48,710 nt of DNA from Phlegmacium glaucopus. Its lineage: Eukaryota; Basidiomycota; Agaricomycetes; Agaricales; Cortinariaceae. Shown piece after piece: positions 11,379 to 22,645 of this stretch; within the stretch, counting starts at the first letter, position 1, and every line of letters begins with the position of its first letter. The translations under genes and the position numbers were made by a program. The stretch covers positions 21,152-69,861 of the forward strand of contig MU130577.1 of assembly GCA_015039465.1 (NCBI GenBank). The letters run 5' to 3'. Below the pieces are notes generated by a model. It saw nothing but the letters and a program-made list of their open reading frames with translations, searched no databases and was not told the DNA's origin.

Positions 11379-12615
11379 ATGTCAATCCACCAATTCAACC
11401 CATTTTCTGTCCAGCAAGGATTCCAGGATAGTACTCTGCTCCATATTCAAGAAGTGATATACTATGCAGAGTCCCATTTCTGGTCAATCGTGAACGACAT
11501 CAGCAAAGCCGAGATTGATCGGCAATCTTGGGCACAAAAGCTTCTTCATCGAGAACTTGTAGGTCCTATTGGAGTCTTTGTATGCCCCTAATGATGATTG
11601 AAAAGCTCTTTGTATTGTCATATGTCGGCATTGCGTCCACACTTGGGCAGGCCATTGAAATCCCCATCATTGTGCGATCCCTTGCTGACAGTATCAGGCT
11701 TTTGCATGAGGATGCACTACCTCTCTCGATGGATCCCGGGTTCCTGGCCATATTGGACATGGGTGCCCATGGCAAAGACAACAAAAGCCGAGTAGTGAGT
11801 GAGTACGAACATCAATGGTGGTCCGGTCAGAAGCCGAGGGACCTTGGCACAATGCAGATCCTCAATAAATCTACCCTGAGCACCTGCCTTGATCACTATT
11901 GTGAACAATTCCCCAGTCAGACAAACACTACTATCGGCATCAGTGTCAGTGCCAGTGCCGGCACCCGTTCACCTGCCAGGATTGATGCCCCTTCCACTGC
12001 CGGTACCAGTGTTCCTCCCACTGCTGGTACCAGTGTTCTGGCCAGTGCTGGTGTGGGTGACAACACCTGCCAGAGATACAGTCAATATTGTGATGTCCTC
12101 AGTGATGTCCTTCAAGATGTTCTTAAATTTTGCAACTTGTCCTCTGGCATGGCTGCCTCATTGGAGACCCAGTGGAAACTAGGCCTCCGCCGGGCCTCTA
12201 CATTCCACCTGCTCTTCTGAAGGAGACTTCTGGTTGCGCACCACCAGCCTCAGGAACAACAGCATATCAAATCGAAAATGTAGCTTGGAAGGCATTGTCA
12301 GAACTTAGCTGTCTCCAAAGCATGCCGGCAACGTCCTACAAATGGACTTGGGGAGAAACACTTACAAAGAAAGAGGTACTAGCTCTACGCCGAACCGGCA
12401 CACGGCTGGGTGCCGTGCCCCATTCTGGCTATGATCTTTCATTAGTGGAGAGTAGGATGTTGGATGAATACACTGCGGATTTACCCAGTCATCCAACCTT
12501 GCATGGCCAAAATGAGAATGTACCCGCAGAAGCTGTGTTTGTACCCCCGAACAGTGAGCTCAGCATCCCAGTGTGCAGTAATTTTCTGTCCCCCACCAGA
12601 TCTGATCAGATCTGA
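11379..12615 (+). CDS. Unrecognised ORF downstream of the KDZ transposase (partial)
   Basis: Three overlapping open stretches follow the KDZ stop by 50 bp on the same strand. They are 11379-11591 (MSIHQFNPFSVQQGF...), a second from about 11640 to 12220 in another frame (ASTLGQAIEIPIIVRS then LLHEDALPLSMDPGFL), and 12130-12615 (LYIPPALLKETSGC...). The middle one contains a Ser/Thr/Ala-rich tract with three TAGTSV-like repeats (about 11930-12060) built from the same GCCGG/ACCGG words common around the KDZ gene. Introns probably join the frames, and GTAGGTCC at 11562 is a possible donor. No domain is recognised. The open frame runs into the element beginning at 12593, so the end is lost. It may be cargo of the KDZ transposon. 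Confidence 0.4.
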
Positions 12616-12779
12616 CTGGTTCTGATCAGAACTGCAATACTTATAAGTCAATTCCTACTAATCCATCTTTTCTAACTTTTCAAACATATTAATTTAAATT
12701 TAAGAAGTTTATTGAGGGGGGATTAGTTACTAATACATTAGAATCATGAAATAATATATTTAGTTAATATCAGAAAAAT

Positions 12780-13660
12780 GAAATAAAGGCAGTAGGTGGT
12801 CAAAATGGGTGGGTAGAGTGTAAAAATGGGTGGGTAGAGTGTAGAAATGGATGGGTAGAGTGTAGAAATGGATAGGTAGGGGGTGGAAACGGGGGTGATG
12901 GGGGTGAAACGGGGGTGATGGGCGTCTATTCGTCATCATAGGTGGGTATTCATCGTCGTCGGGGTGTATTCGTCGTCATCTGGGCATCATTGGGGTGTAT
13001 TCGTCATCTTGGGCGTCTATTGGTCGTCGTTGGGGTGTATTCGTCGTCGTTGGGGTGTATTCGTTATCGTTGGGGTGTATTTGTCGTCGTTGGGGTGTAT
13101 TTGTCATCGCGGGGGGTGTATTCGTCGTCTTGGGGCCTATTTGTTGTCATGGGTGGGTATTCATCGTCCTCGGGGCGTATTTGTCATCGTCAGGGTGTAT
13201 TTGTCATTGTGGGGGTGTATTTGTCATCTCGGGCATCTATTTGTTATTGTGGGGGGTGCATTCGTTGTCGTTGGGGTAAATTCAGCGTTGTGGGGGTATA
13301 TTTGTTGTCATGGACGTGTATTCGTCGTCTTGGGCGGATATTTGTCCTAATGGGCAGATATTTGTCATCATGGGGGTGTATTCATCCATCGTGGGTGTCT
13401 ATTCATTGTCATGGGCGTCTATTTGTCGTCGTGGGGGGGTATTCATCGTCATGGGCGTCTAGTAGTTGTCGTGGCCGTGTGTGTGTCATTGTACACGTGT
13501 ACGGGTTGTTGTTTGTGTTGTTCTTGTTGTACATGTGTTGCGTCGTTGTACACGTCATGTGTGGTTGTTGTAGGCGTAATGGTTGCTTGTCATCGTTGTA
13601 CATGTTGTATGTCATCGTCGTCGTCATACATGACCTATTATAACATGTTAGCAGTGAATT
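12780..13660 (+). repeat. GGGTGGGTAGAGTGTA repeats and GTATTCGTCGTCGTTGGGGT minisatellite
   Basis: About four copies of a 20-25-bp GGGTGGGTAGAGTGTAAAAAT unit (12805-12890) precede some 25 imperfect copies of a roughly 20-bp unit of the form GTATTCGTCGTCGTTGGGG (12930-13460). These repeats keep all three forward frames open, so the Gly/Val/Tyr-rich ORFs here are not genes. The composition is the complement of the CAAC/GAC core of the element at 8189-9990. Confidence 0.8.
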
Positions 13661-13848
13661 AGAATAGAATAAAATAACAAAATATCCCTCCCTCGGATGG
13701 GAGGGTTACCGTTGGTTATGGTCCTCGTTGTTATGGCGGCTGTCGAAATGGGCATTGTTGAAAATGGGTGGTGGTGTGAGAAACAGAATACGAGATCAAC
13801 AAACAGTGACGGGCGCATCACATGTGATCATGTGATCAAACCCCTCGC

Positions 13849-15265
13849 TGTCGTGCACCAATACTGATTGGTAGCGTGAGAAGAAAGCTTAAAAGTCGCC
13901 ATCATGAAAATAAGCGGACTTTGAATTTGCTTACCTATTTTGGAAGCGGCCCTGAATCGCGTTCCTGGTCAACAAAACCATTTGTTCAACAATAACATCC
14001 TCATCACTCATCATATCCTCAATGTCTTCCACTATGTTGTCTATCATTTACACTATCGACATGCTCCTTAACATCTACCATCCGTTTGTCCCTTGGCTAG
14101 TGATACAACAAAGCGATCAATCTACTATTCGCATCGGTCATCGGCTCGCATTTGATCGTATCTTTGGTCCATCATTTCAAGAACGGCCCCTTTATGGACG
14201 CATCAACTACATCTCCCATTATGTACAAGGCTTTGTCATCGTTGTTGTGGCTATGGACCCACAAGTCTTCCCCTCAGCCATCTATCTTGCCATACCTCGC
14301 TCCTGGATCACACTCAGTCCCCTATCCTCACTCATCTACCTCTTATCTTATCATTCACTGCCAAAACCATCATTCACACGGTACCTGAAGCCTTCCCACC
14401 CTCTTTATGACAATTTAGGAAGTCCAGGAGGATCACGACTAAGCAGGAATTGCAGATGAATCAGCAGCAGAGGATTATTCTCGCAGAGTGTCAAGTGTTA
14501 TCAAGGCTGCACGACATGGGACCATGGGCAAGTAGTATTTTCTCAGGAACAAGGCTGCACCTTCCAAGTGTTGACTCAGGACCTTTCACATTTTTGACAT
14601 GACCACACGCCTATGGAGTAGATATATTTTTGCTATTGGACTGTGTACACTGCCTTCTCTTCTTTTCTCTCGCACTTTGACACTTTGCAGACTCTTTTAC
14701 TGTTCCTTTTTCTTTTCCATTGTTCTTTTCTTCTCGCAGCTGTCCTCTCTTCATCATTCTTCCTTTGACAGCGCATACTCCTTTCTTTTTTTAATTGTTT
14801 TACATAGCCTCATCCTTAGGGTATAAATACTGCTCTTTTGTACCAGGATAGGTAGTTCAGTTCAATTCATTCTTACCCCCCAACATTCATCATCTCAGTG
14901 GAATTCCAGTGAATTCCTCCCTCAAGTTCGCTTTTTCAGCCTTTAACTGTCAATCTATCCCCACTGTCAATTACTATAGTCTTGCTGAAGACTCCCTCTT
15001 ATTCTTCCTCATCCTCTTCCTTAACCCCTCTGAGTTCGCTTTTTCAGTCCTTTACTGTCAACCCACTGTCAACTGCTATAGTCTTACTGAAGACTCTTCC
15101 TCATTCATCCTCATCCTTCTCATCTCTATTCTCACCCCCTACCTCTGTGTGATACAAGTCTAAGGTTATACCTTCCCTAAACGAACAACAGGGAGGCTTT
15201 TGACTTAAAGACTAGTCCATTGCTCTCTGGTTAGTGTTTTATAACAACACAAACAACGATTTATA
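13849..15265 (+). mobile_element. Solo LTR, 1.4-kb family, copy 1
   Basis: This 1.4-kb unit is about 90-95% identical to 30676-32032. It starts TGTCGTGCACCAATACTG and ends CAACGATTTATA, flanked by a 4-bp direct repeat TCGC (13845-13848, 15266-15269). It has LTR promoter structure: a TATAAATA box (about 14823), then a short purine/pyrimidine leader and a long pyrimidine-rich tract. No internal retroelement sequence adjoins it. It sits inside the 12593-15561 element. Confidence 0.7.
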
Positions 15266-15561
15266 TCGCACTGAACAAAATACATGATTTTGATGTCAAC
15301 AACATCATTGCCATCTAATCTCAATATATTGGTTTGTTGTGCTACTTGACATATTACTAACTATATTATTTTTCTAGTAAACTCAAGTGATTCATTTGCT
15401 GATCTAACTTAATTCTGCTCGGAATCTGACCAGATTCTGGTCGGAAATTGGTCAGAATTAAGTCTGATTAGATCAGATCAGAATCTGGTCAGAAAAATTG
15501 GCCCTATTACTGCCATTTGGGCTTGTAAAAATTCTGACCGGAATCTGATCAGATCTGGTGG

Positions 15562-16359
15562 ATCACAGCAAAGACCTCCCAGTGTGCCTGTCCAGACATG
15601 GGCACCTTTCATATAACCCCCTGGGTCGTTCAGCATCATCCATTGAGAAATTTGTGTCCCATTCACCCCCGATGTCCATCACACCTTTGGACCCACAACG
15701 ATTAGTTATGGATCTTACTAACATCTCGGTGTCCATGCCTGCCAGCCACGAGCCACTGGCCCCGGCACTGGCACCGGCACTCAGCCTCACTGATATTTGG
15801 ACTGACAGTGATGCATCTGTCATGGAGGGACTTGCAGAGACCGAGGCAGCGGCACTTGGCCTCACTGACATCTGGAGTGACATTGAGTCCTCCGGCACCG
15901 GCATCAGCCTTGCTGCTAGCCGAGGACTGGAGCAACAATGATGATGCTGCCTCAGCTGAGGTATCTCAAAACCCAGTGGCAACTGCATTCCTACTAGTTG
16001 AACAGTGGCAAGATATTGATGAAGTATCCAGAGAGGGATCCCCACCGGCACCGGCACCAGCACTCATGTACTCCTCCAGCACTCCAGGTAGTGATAGTGA
16101 GCATTCAAACATGAGCAATGATGACAGAGGCTCTAGCGCATACACCTATGGATCTCAACTGGTTATATCCCCCTCACGGATTATGCTCGAGCCCTCTGGG
16201 CCCACCTTCTTGGATATGGATGGCCATTTTCCATCATCCAATAATGTTGCCCCGGCTGACACGCCAATTTCTACACCCGCTTGTGCTTATGGCCCTGAAC
16301 ATTTTGTGTACCTGCAAGATCATTTGTGTGATGATTCATCTGATGAGGAAGAAGACTAA
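15562..16359 (+). CDS. Acidic, Pro/Ala/Ser-rich protein, fragment
   Basis: Two overlapping open frames (15558-15941 and 15808-16359) carry repeated LTDIW-S/TD motifs (three copies), APALAPAL-type Pro-Ala tracts written with GGCACCGGCACC words, and an acidic end (SSDEEED). No domain is recognised. The sequence lies just right of the 12593-15561 element. It may have been the C-terminal part of the gene begun at 11379-12590; this is inferred from position only. The two frames imply a frameshift or intron near 15900. Confidence 0.35.
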
Positions 16360-16439
16360 TCTGGACTTGTAGATAGACCTTGTATCCCCATCACTACTTA
16401 GTTCCATGCATTGTGCATTGCTGTGCTCAATCTGTCCGT

Positions 16440-17340
16440 CGAATACTCACCGGCATGTTGAATAGAACGTGGTCATTCACCTGCAGCACCAGTCCAGAGT
16501 TTGAATGCCGTATGCTTCTCAGTGTTGGTTGATACTATCCAGTTCGTAGTGGCAAGTTCAATGCCGTGTTAGACTTGTAGTGCCAGTTAATACATCTCTA
16601 TCTAGGCCCGGCTTATTGCACTTTCCCTTCCCAGTTTTGTTTAATGAAGAAGTGCCGGTCATTCCGTGGAGCAGACAGCCCGGCTGATCTGTGCAATTCC
16701 TGGTACTTCCGTGTCATACCATGCCAGTTGATACCTGCACTGCATGCATTATTGAACCTACAGCGCCGGTTTATATACTGTTTGTAGGTTCATCCAAGTT
16801 TTCCCAGCTTATACAACACCCCCCTATTGATAATGCAACTATCTTTCATGGTGTCTCTGCTGGTTGACATGTTCCAAGTGATAATTGCAATGCCATGTTA
16901 GAGCTGCAGTGCCGGTTGCTACAGGTTGTGCCAGTTGATACATCCCTATGTATTCCTGGCTCATTGTTTTTTGCCTTCCTGGTTTGGTTTAATCAAGTGC
17001 CGGTCATGCCATGACAGAGACGGCCGGCTGATCCATGCAATGCTTAGTACTGCCGTCTCATACCATGCTGGTTGATACCTGCACTGCATTATTTGACCTC
17101 CAGTGCTGGTTTATGTATTCTGTGTAGCGTAATCCAACTATTCCCTGATTGTATGACTGCCCCCCCTTTTTGATAACGCAACTATGTTTCAGGGTGTCTC
17201 TGCCGGTTGATATGCCAGTTAACATACCTAGTATGGCTCATCTGCCATGCCAGCTCATTCATGCCGTAGCACTCCCTTCAGTGCCGGTTGATAGCCCACT
17301 TCCCGGCCCAGACTATTGCCGTTTGAAGGATATACCAGTG
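16440..17340 (+). repeat. GTGCCGGT-rich non-coding tract
   Basis: No gene is visible. The word GTGCCGGT or TGCCAGTTGATA recurs more than a dozen times. Two larger blocks resemble each other as a tandem duplication (about 16620-16860 and 16950-17180), each with CTCATACCATGC then GTTGATACCTGCACTGCAT. The same word is scattered through the KDZ gene and its 3' ORFs. It may be a subterminal repeat of the KDZ element. Confidence 0.6.
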
Positions 17341-18370
17341 ATATGATTGAATTTGTTTTTATATGGTAATCAAAGGATTACCGTTTTTAGGAATTTGTCT
17401 AAAACAAATCCAGAAACCAGTAACTTTAATGACCAACAAACTCTGTTTTTTGTGCAAGTTGGGGTTTCCTTGAAAGTATAACCAGTATACTCTTGAATAA
17501 AACAACAATACACTTTTAAAGTCCAAATGTTCTAGACTATGATTCAAGTTTAAAGTCCAAATTTCTCTAGACTATGATTCTGATAACAAATTTATAGTCC
17601 AATTTCTTAGACTATTATATAGTGCTTTTTGATAGAACAAAGGCAAGTCCCTATAGGATTTAATATCCTTTGTCTATATGATAACCAATTTTGGTAGTAC
17701 AAAGACAAGCCCCTTTTGGGTTTAATATTCTTTGACTATCCACAACAAATGATTTAAAGTCCCAAAGGCAGACTATGAAACAGCTTTATAGTACAAGGAT
17801 TTCTCCTCAGACTCTGACAAAGGATTTAATATCCTTGCTTCCAAGACAAGTCCCTAAAGGATTTAATATTCTTGGTTTACACAGAACAAAGGTAAGCCCC
17901 TTTAGGATTTAATACCCCTTGAACTGAGTGAAGCAAAGCAGGTCCACTTGTAATTCCAATTCTAACTTGTGCCAATTCAGAGCGCTGAAACTTGGGAAAG
18001 AAAGGAAGAGTGCAAATTCACTAATTTTACTGGTGCTTTCTAGCTACTTTTATACATAAATGAGAAACAATATTAAGTAAGAGTCTGTGGTGTCATGTCT
18101 ATGTTTTATGATTACTGATGCTATTTTATGATGTCATGTCTTGTTTTTGGATGATAAATCCTTGTTTTATGATGTCATGTCTTGTTTTATGATGTCATAG
18201 TTATCTGCTGCTTTAACATTTATTACTATGCAATTTCCAGTTTAATCAACAAGTGTAGTCAACACTTTTGACCCTTACAGTATCAATTTGTAGATTAATT
18301 CATGGTTGGGTTATTGATCTTGTTGATTCAATTGAAGAATAATATTATGAAAAATTGAATAATCCATAGG
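17341..18370. repeat. AT-rich insertion with tandem AAGGCAAGTCCC units
   Basis: About 1 kb of AT-rich sequence interrupts the GTGCCGG-rich tract. Between 17630 and 17930 a unit of the form ACAAAGGCAAGTCCC plus AGGATTTAATATCCTTTG repeats about four or five times, with smaller AAAGTCC/AGACTATGA repeats before it. The ends GATATGATTGAA and TTGAATAATCCATA suggest an LTR-like or TIR element, but I could not fix the boundaries. Confidence 0.45.
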
Positions 18371-19152
18371 TATTCAACTTTCAGTCCTATCATCGGCATT
18401 GTTGCTCATCCTTGCCCTGCCAGTTCATACTTCGTGACACCTGCAGTGCCCGTCTATGCCAGCAATGTAAGTCCATGTGTATATCAGCACCCATTGGTTG
18501 ATCTGAGCCTTGCTGGCTCAGATACAAGTTACTACTCTCAGGGGAAACTACTCTGGCCAGGTCATACACCCTACTAACCATACACCGGTTGCCATCCCCC
18601 GGCCATACTGATAGGCCTGCCTGGCACCTTCCAGTGCCATAGGCATTCTGTGAATCCGTATCTTACAACACAGTGTGTAATTCCCAATATATTAGACTGT
18701 ATTTGCAGATTTACGGGGCCCTGCAAATGTGTATCCTTCGACACACTGTGTCCTTTCCTTGAATTGTATCACTCGGTACACTGTAGTGTCCCTATGTGAA
18801 TCATCTCCTCCCCTCCTGAGTGTTTGGATGAGACCATAGGGCTTACAGGGTCAATCAACACTTGAAACACCAGTCAGCCAGGATAGTTTGGAATAATCGC
18901 TGCATCGCCTACTATCAATTATCTCCTCTCCTGAACATTCAGATGAGACTATCCTATCTCTTGACAGGGGTGTAAAGAGTCCTACTTGGACAAATTGGGA
19001 GCATATTATTTTGAGCCACCGAAGGGGTTCCACAGAGTACATTGAAGTCATGCCTTCCAAACTTGATAGCAACGACAAGGATTTGACCAGGTCTTCTTCA
19101 TGCATAAGCGACCAACCCAAAAAGTCTACATTTCAGTAGGTTGAATTTTATG
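18371..19152. other. Non-coding; GCCGG words resume, short tandem duplication
   Basis: The tract seen before 17341 resumes (CGGCATTG, TGCCAGTTC, CCCCCGGCC). A diverged direct repeat with TCATCTCCTC then GATGAGACCAT occurs at about 18797-18838 and again near 18918-18955. I see no gene. Confidence 0.45.
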
Positions 19153-19680
19153 TTATATAAGTAGGCAATGATTGACTGGCACACCATATTTCAAAACATC
19201 CACCTTCAAATAAGCCTTCTGCAAAGTTGGGGCATGTCGCCTGCGGTTCTCTGGATCATGCGGAATGCCATGTATAAATCGGCAAAGCCATCGGCGCATA
19301 CTCTCTGGAATGAAAGCTCTGCAACTATGTTGGTCTTGAGGCACATTCGGAACCACAGACAGGAACTCCCGTCTCAGAGAATCAAGAAACACAACGCCCT
19401 TATAAAATGTTTCCTGATGACTGGCTTTACTTGAGGTCAACATCATCAGATACATTAGTTGAACCATGTTGAGAAGCATTAAGAAAGGCAGGCAGTCGCG
19501 GTGTACGTGGTACTCCGCTCGATCCCCCCGGGCTTGGATGATGAGCAAGTTTCCACTCTCCCTTTGGAGCCACTGGGATGATAACGGTAGAGTAAAAGGG
19601 CGAAGCGCTGTTACAGAGCCGGGCCACCAGGAGTCTTCCAATGCATCCATGTTTGGAAGATAGATAGGATCAATTGGCAT
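19153..19680 (-). CDS. Hypothetical protein, 175 aa
   Basis: An uninterrupted frame runs from ATG at 19680. It begins MPIDPIYLPNMDALEDSWWP and contains an RAEYHVHRDCLPF stretch, a hydrophobic LLNMVQLMYLMMLT segment (residues about 70-83) and a basic RRRHAPTLQKAYLKVD end. I recognise no family. Its start lies about 210 bp from the start of the next gene, which goes the other way, so they may share the upstream region. It may be one exon of a longer gene. The lack of stops, unlike the flanking transposon genes, argues it is or was recently real. Confidence 0.45.
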   Translation of the reverse strand: MPIDPIYLPNMDALEDSWWPGSVTALRPFTLPLSSQWLQRESGNLLIIQARGDRAEYHVHRDCLPFLMLLNMVQLMYLMMLTSSKASHQETFYKGVVFLDSLRREFLSVVPNVPQDQHSCRAFIPESMRRWLCRFIHGIPHDPENRRRHAPTLQKAYLKVDVLKYGVPVNHCLLI

Positions 19681-19888
19681 GTGACTATAATCGCTCTAAT
19701 ATAGTCACATAATTCCCTTTGTCACTACCATGATGTAAATATGGCATGTGACTGTTCAGAACAATCACATGCATGCTTGTCAATCATGTGACTGAGCACA
19801 ACCGTAGGGCTTTGCTCAATCATGTGACTAAGCACAACTGTATGGCTTTGCTCAATCACCTGACTTTCAAAACATCCACCCAACTATC
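19681..19888. promoter_or_regulatory. Divergent intergenic region with CATGTGACT repeats
   Basis: This lies between two divergent ORFs. It holds one copy of the dispersed palindrome (19744-19772) and a direct repeat of about 42 bp (TCAATCATGTGACT...GGCTTTGC, about 19787-19856, two copies). There is also an inverted pair around ATGTGACTATA (19678-19710). The regulatory role is inferred only from position. Confidence 0.4.
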
Positions 19889-21380
19889 ATGATGGAACAA
19901 AGAGAAGAAGGTTGTCAAAACGATGAAGCTATCTGGGAAACAGCACAACAAGCATCCTTTCTATCACCTCCCCGAGAATGGACATTTGGAGCCAATGTGG
20001 TAATATTCGGCGCCAACCTCTACCACGTCGATGAGGCCTCCCTGTATGAGCTGGCTCTGCTATACATCCACGCTCAGTACTGGGAGTCAAATATTAAAGA
20101 GGTTCTACGGAGATATTACCGAGGTCTGCAATTCAACGACAAGTGCTGTTTTCAATCCAGCAATTCCTTGACAATACACCACACACCATCATTCCTTAAC
20201 CCCTGGCTTTCCAGAACTATATTTAGAAAAATACATAACAAAAAGGGAAGGTACATGATGTTGGATATCCTGAAAGATATTTCGGAGGCACAAAAGTCTA
20301 AGTTGGAAACTGGTGATTTCCACCCAGATGGTATTCCTTTCTTTTTTTTCATCTCTCCTAACTCAGAGTTGTTCTTTAGATTGGAAGGTAGTCATTCGCA
20401 ATAGATCCCACCAAGAAGACCTAGCCAATATAATAAGGACCATATGTAACGAGTGACAAATTTCAAAGCATGGTAAAATTCAATACTCATGGAGGTTACC
20501 GATATTCCATACCGTCCAATGGGATAATGCCGACAACAAAGCTTTATCTACGCTGAGCAGGGAACACATTTCAGATCTTTCAGATCTTTGCCTTCTGTTC
20601 CAGCATGAAACCACAGGAGTGCCGCAGAAATGGGAAAGTGTTCAGGCATTGTCAAGGTCACATACCTGGACAGTTGCTGGAATCCCCTTCACGGAGTCTG
20701 ATGTCAATATTCTGTTGGATGGAGATTGGCTTAACGACAACATCATCGACGCATACTTGGAATTATGCGCATATTTGTGCCCAGATATCAAATTTCTCCC
20801 CACCCACTGGTTTCGAATCCTGAAACTCATGGGGAAGAAGCGTCAACCAAGTTAGCACCATGGGTGAGCCTATTGTTCTATACTAATTCTCAAAGACGGC
20901 TTATTCGCGACCCAAAGATTTTAAAGCATGCCCCTGATGTGCTTACCGCTATGAATGCCTTTGCTAGCGTGACCACGGTCATAAATTTTCCCAAAAATCA
21001 TTGGATTACTCTTCGATTCAATCCAAAAACAGAGATATTAGAAGTATTTGACAGTCTGGCCCCGCCAAAATTTTCAACTTATAAAAAGAAATTGGAAGAG
21101 GTATGTCGCCCATGGTCCATGGGTTGAAAACAATCTTATCATTCATGAACAGCAGATATTAAGACCCCTTAGGCTTCATAACTGGAGGGTTCAACAAGGG
21201 AAAAATGTTCCCCAGCAGAAAGGTTCTTCAGACTGTGGAGTGTATGCCTGTCAATTTGTAAAACACTTTGCATTGGATGTTCCATTCTTTCAATCCTTTC
21301 CTAAGCATCAATCAAGATGGATTAGGAGAATGATGGCAGTTGAAATTGCAGATGGATGGATCTGTATGCCCTGGGATTAA
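19889..21380 (+). pseudogene. Ulp1-type (C48) SUMO protease, probably one lesion
   Basis: The first exon (19889 to about 20390) gives an unrecognised domain (REWTFGANVVIFGANLYHVD...). An exon ending 20863 holds a DGDWLNDNIIDAYLEL motif, the Ulp1 substrate-groove signature. 20896-21100 gives NFPKNHWITLRF (catalytic His) and LEVFDSLAP (Asp). After a 52-bp intron (21101-21152), QQKGSSDCGVYACQFVKHFA supplies the oxyanion Gln and nucleophile Cys. All catalytic residues are present. These enzymes remove SUMO from nuclear proteins. A TAG at 20853-20855 lies just before a 32-bp intron (20864-20895) with a perfect TACTAAT branch site, so the gene seems broken once. An alternative frame reads through, which could instead be a frameshift. 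It lies tail to tail with the sirtuin, 45 bp apart. Confidence 0.8.
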
Positions 21381-21424
21381 TACATTTGATATAATATATA
21401 CAGTAGTTTATCCTTTCTATTTTA

Positions 21425-22502
21425 TTATACCCAATCCCATGATGGACGCATGTCCTCACGTATCCTGCCTGCCTCCACCCAATGTGCTAAATCTCCCTTT
21501 GTTTGTAAATAATCTGCAGAACGTATGTGTTCAGGTGTTCCAAGTAGATTGAACATATGATTGGCAAAGTCCTGGCAATCTGCCCGAAGAACCTGATCAA
21601 ACATCTTGACCTGGCTGGCAGGTGGTTCTTCGACATCCAAGTAATACACTCCTCCACATACCCTCTTTCGTACTGCTATTGAGATATCCTTGATGAGATG
21701 GACTGAGCCAGAGGTTTTTAAGGATGTCCCAACAACTAACAAACTATCAGCTTGGGAGCCATCGAGGGCTTGCATCGCTGCGATGTGCTCATCGTTTGGA
21801 TGTGATTCTCCATATAGTATGATGGAAGGGCGAAGCAATCCACCCTTTGAGGCAGTTCGTTTTCCCTCTGACTTCCGCGATTCAATCCAGGCTTTGCATC
21901 TTGGGCATATAGGTAATTCGCCCGCCGAGAGAACTGGAAAGTGATGGCACACATGTTCAGTAAAACTGCACTGGATACACTGCACCATCATGACCGATCC
22001 GTGAAGCTGAATGCAATCGGGGTCTTCGCCAGTTGTAGTCAATCCGGCTTTAATTTCGAGGTTGTCAATGTTTTGAGTATATACCCTTCCAAGAATCCCC
22101 TTATCCAGAAAGGCCTTAAGAAGTTTATGAAATGTAGTTGGCTGAGCCTGTGCAGCAGCTTTGGAAATTTTGGCCATCAATGAGGCGTGGGCTGCGGATT
22201 TAGCTGCATTCTGCAGGATTTGTGTCAGAACGTCAAAGCTAGCATCAACAATATCTCCGTACCTGAAAGGTGTCCTTGTCAAACAAGTCAAGGACATTCC
22301 CTGCTTTAGATTGGAGGCTCAGAAGTCCTCCACTTCCCCTAAATGGCTGAATTCCAGTGGCCTTGGATATGCCAGCCCCTTTACTCAAGTTAGAGGCAGC
22401 CATGGCATAGAAATAGCCTTTATACATACCAAGGACCACCACAAGGTGCTTTGATTGCAGCAGACATTCAGCAAGATGAAATTCATCAAATGAAATGTTC
22501 AT
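21425..22502 (-). CDS. Sirtuin, Hst3/Hst4-like NAD-dependent deacetylase
   Basis: Three exons, 22502-22430, 22378-22263 and 22210-21425, with introns of 51 and 52 bp, give an uninterrupted 324-aa protein. Motifs in order: LVVVLGAGISKATGIQPFR (NAD pocket), LLDKGILGRVYTQNID-like TQNID, IQLHGS (catalytic His), zinc ligands CIQC and CPRC, LLRPSIILYGE, then VVGTSLKTSG. The order, and the spacing from LFD...TFQ to PTTFHKLL, fit the class I fungal Hst3/Hst4 group, which removes acetyl from histone H3 K56 and supports silencing. The C-terminus is short compared with yeast Hst3. Unlike the transposon genes around it, it has no in-frame stop. Extra upstream exons cannot be ruled out. It lies between a PHD-like gene and a Ulp1-like gene. 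Confidence 0.9.
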
Positions 22503-22645
22503 TGAGTTTCCAGATCAAAAACAAAAAGGGAAAAACAAATATTCAACCCTTTCTTTTTGGCATGCTTTCATACTTATATGGGATCCAAGTCACAATGTGT
22601 TTTCCCTGTGATAGGCATCGATCATCCAAAGCAACACGTCAGAAC

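Larger units (their letters stand above)
12593..15561. mobile_element. TIR element with GATCTGATCAGA ends, carrying a nested LTR
   Basis: The left end CCACCAGATCTGATCAGAT (from 12593) and the complement of the right end (to 15561) match over about 19 bp, with further TCTGATCAG/GGTCAGAAT words inside both ends. I found no clean target duplication next to the TIRs. Subtracting the nested LTR (13849-15265) leaves about 1.55 kb, none of it coding. It separates the ORF ending near 12590 from the one starting at about 15562. Confidence 0.75.

Noticed and set aside
12900..13460. Possible CRISPR array
   Set aside because: Units are contiguous and degenerate, with no unique spacers, and the genome is eukaryotic.
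12942..13662. Long Gly/Val/Tyr/Cys-rich open frames, up to 233 codons
   Set aside because: A 20-bp minisatellite without stop codons keeps all three forward frames open.
14022..14459. 145-codon ORF as a host gene
   Set aside because: It lies within a repeated LTR. It is noted in a finding but has no domain or codon evidence.
15563..16063. Minus-strand frame of 166 codons
   Set aside because: It is antisense to the acidic plus-strand ORF and has low-complexity composition.
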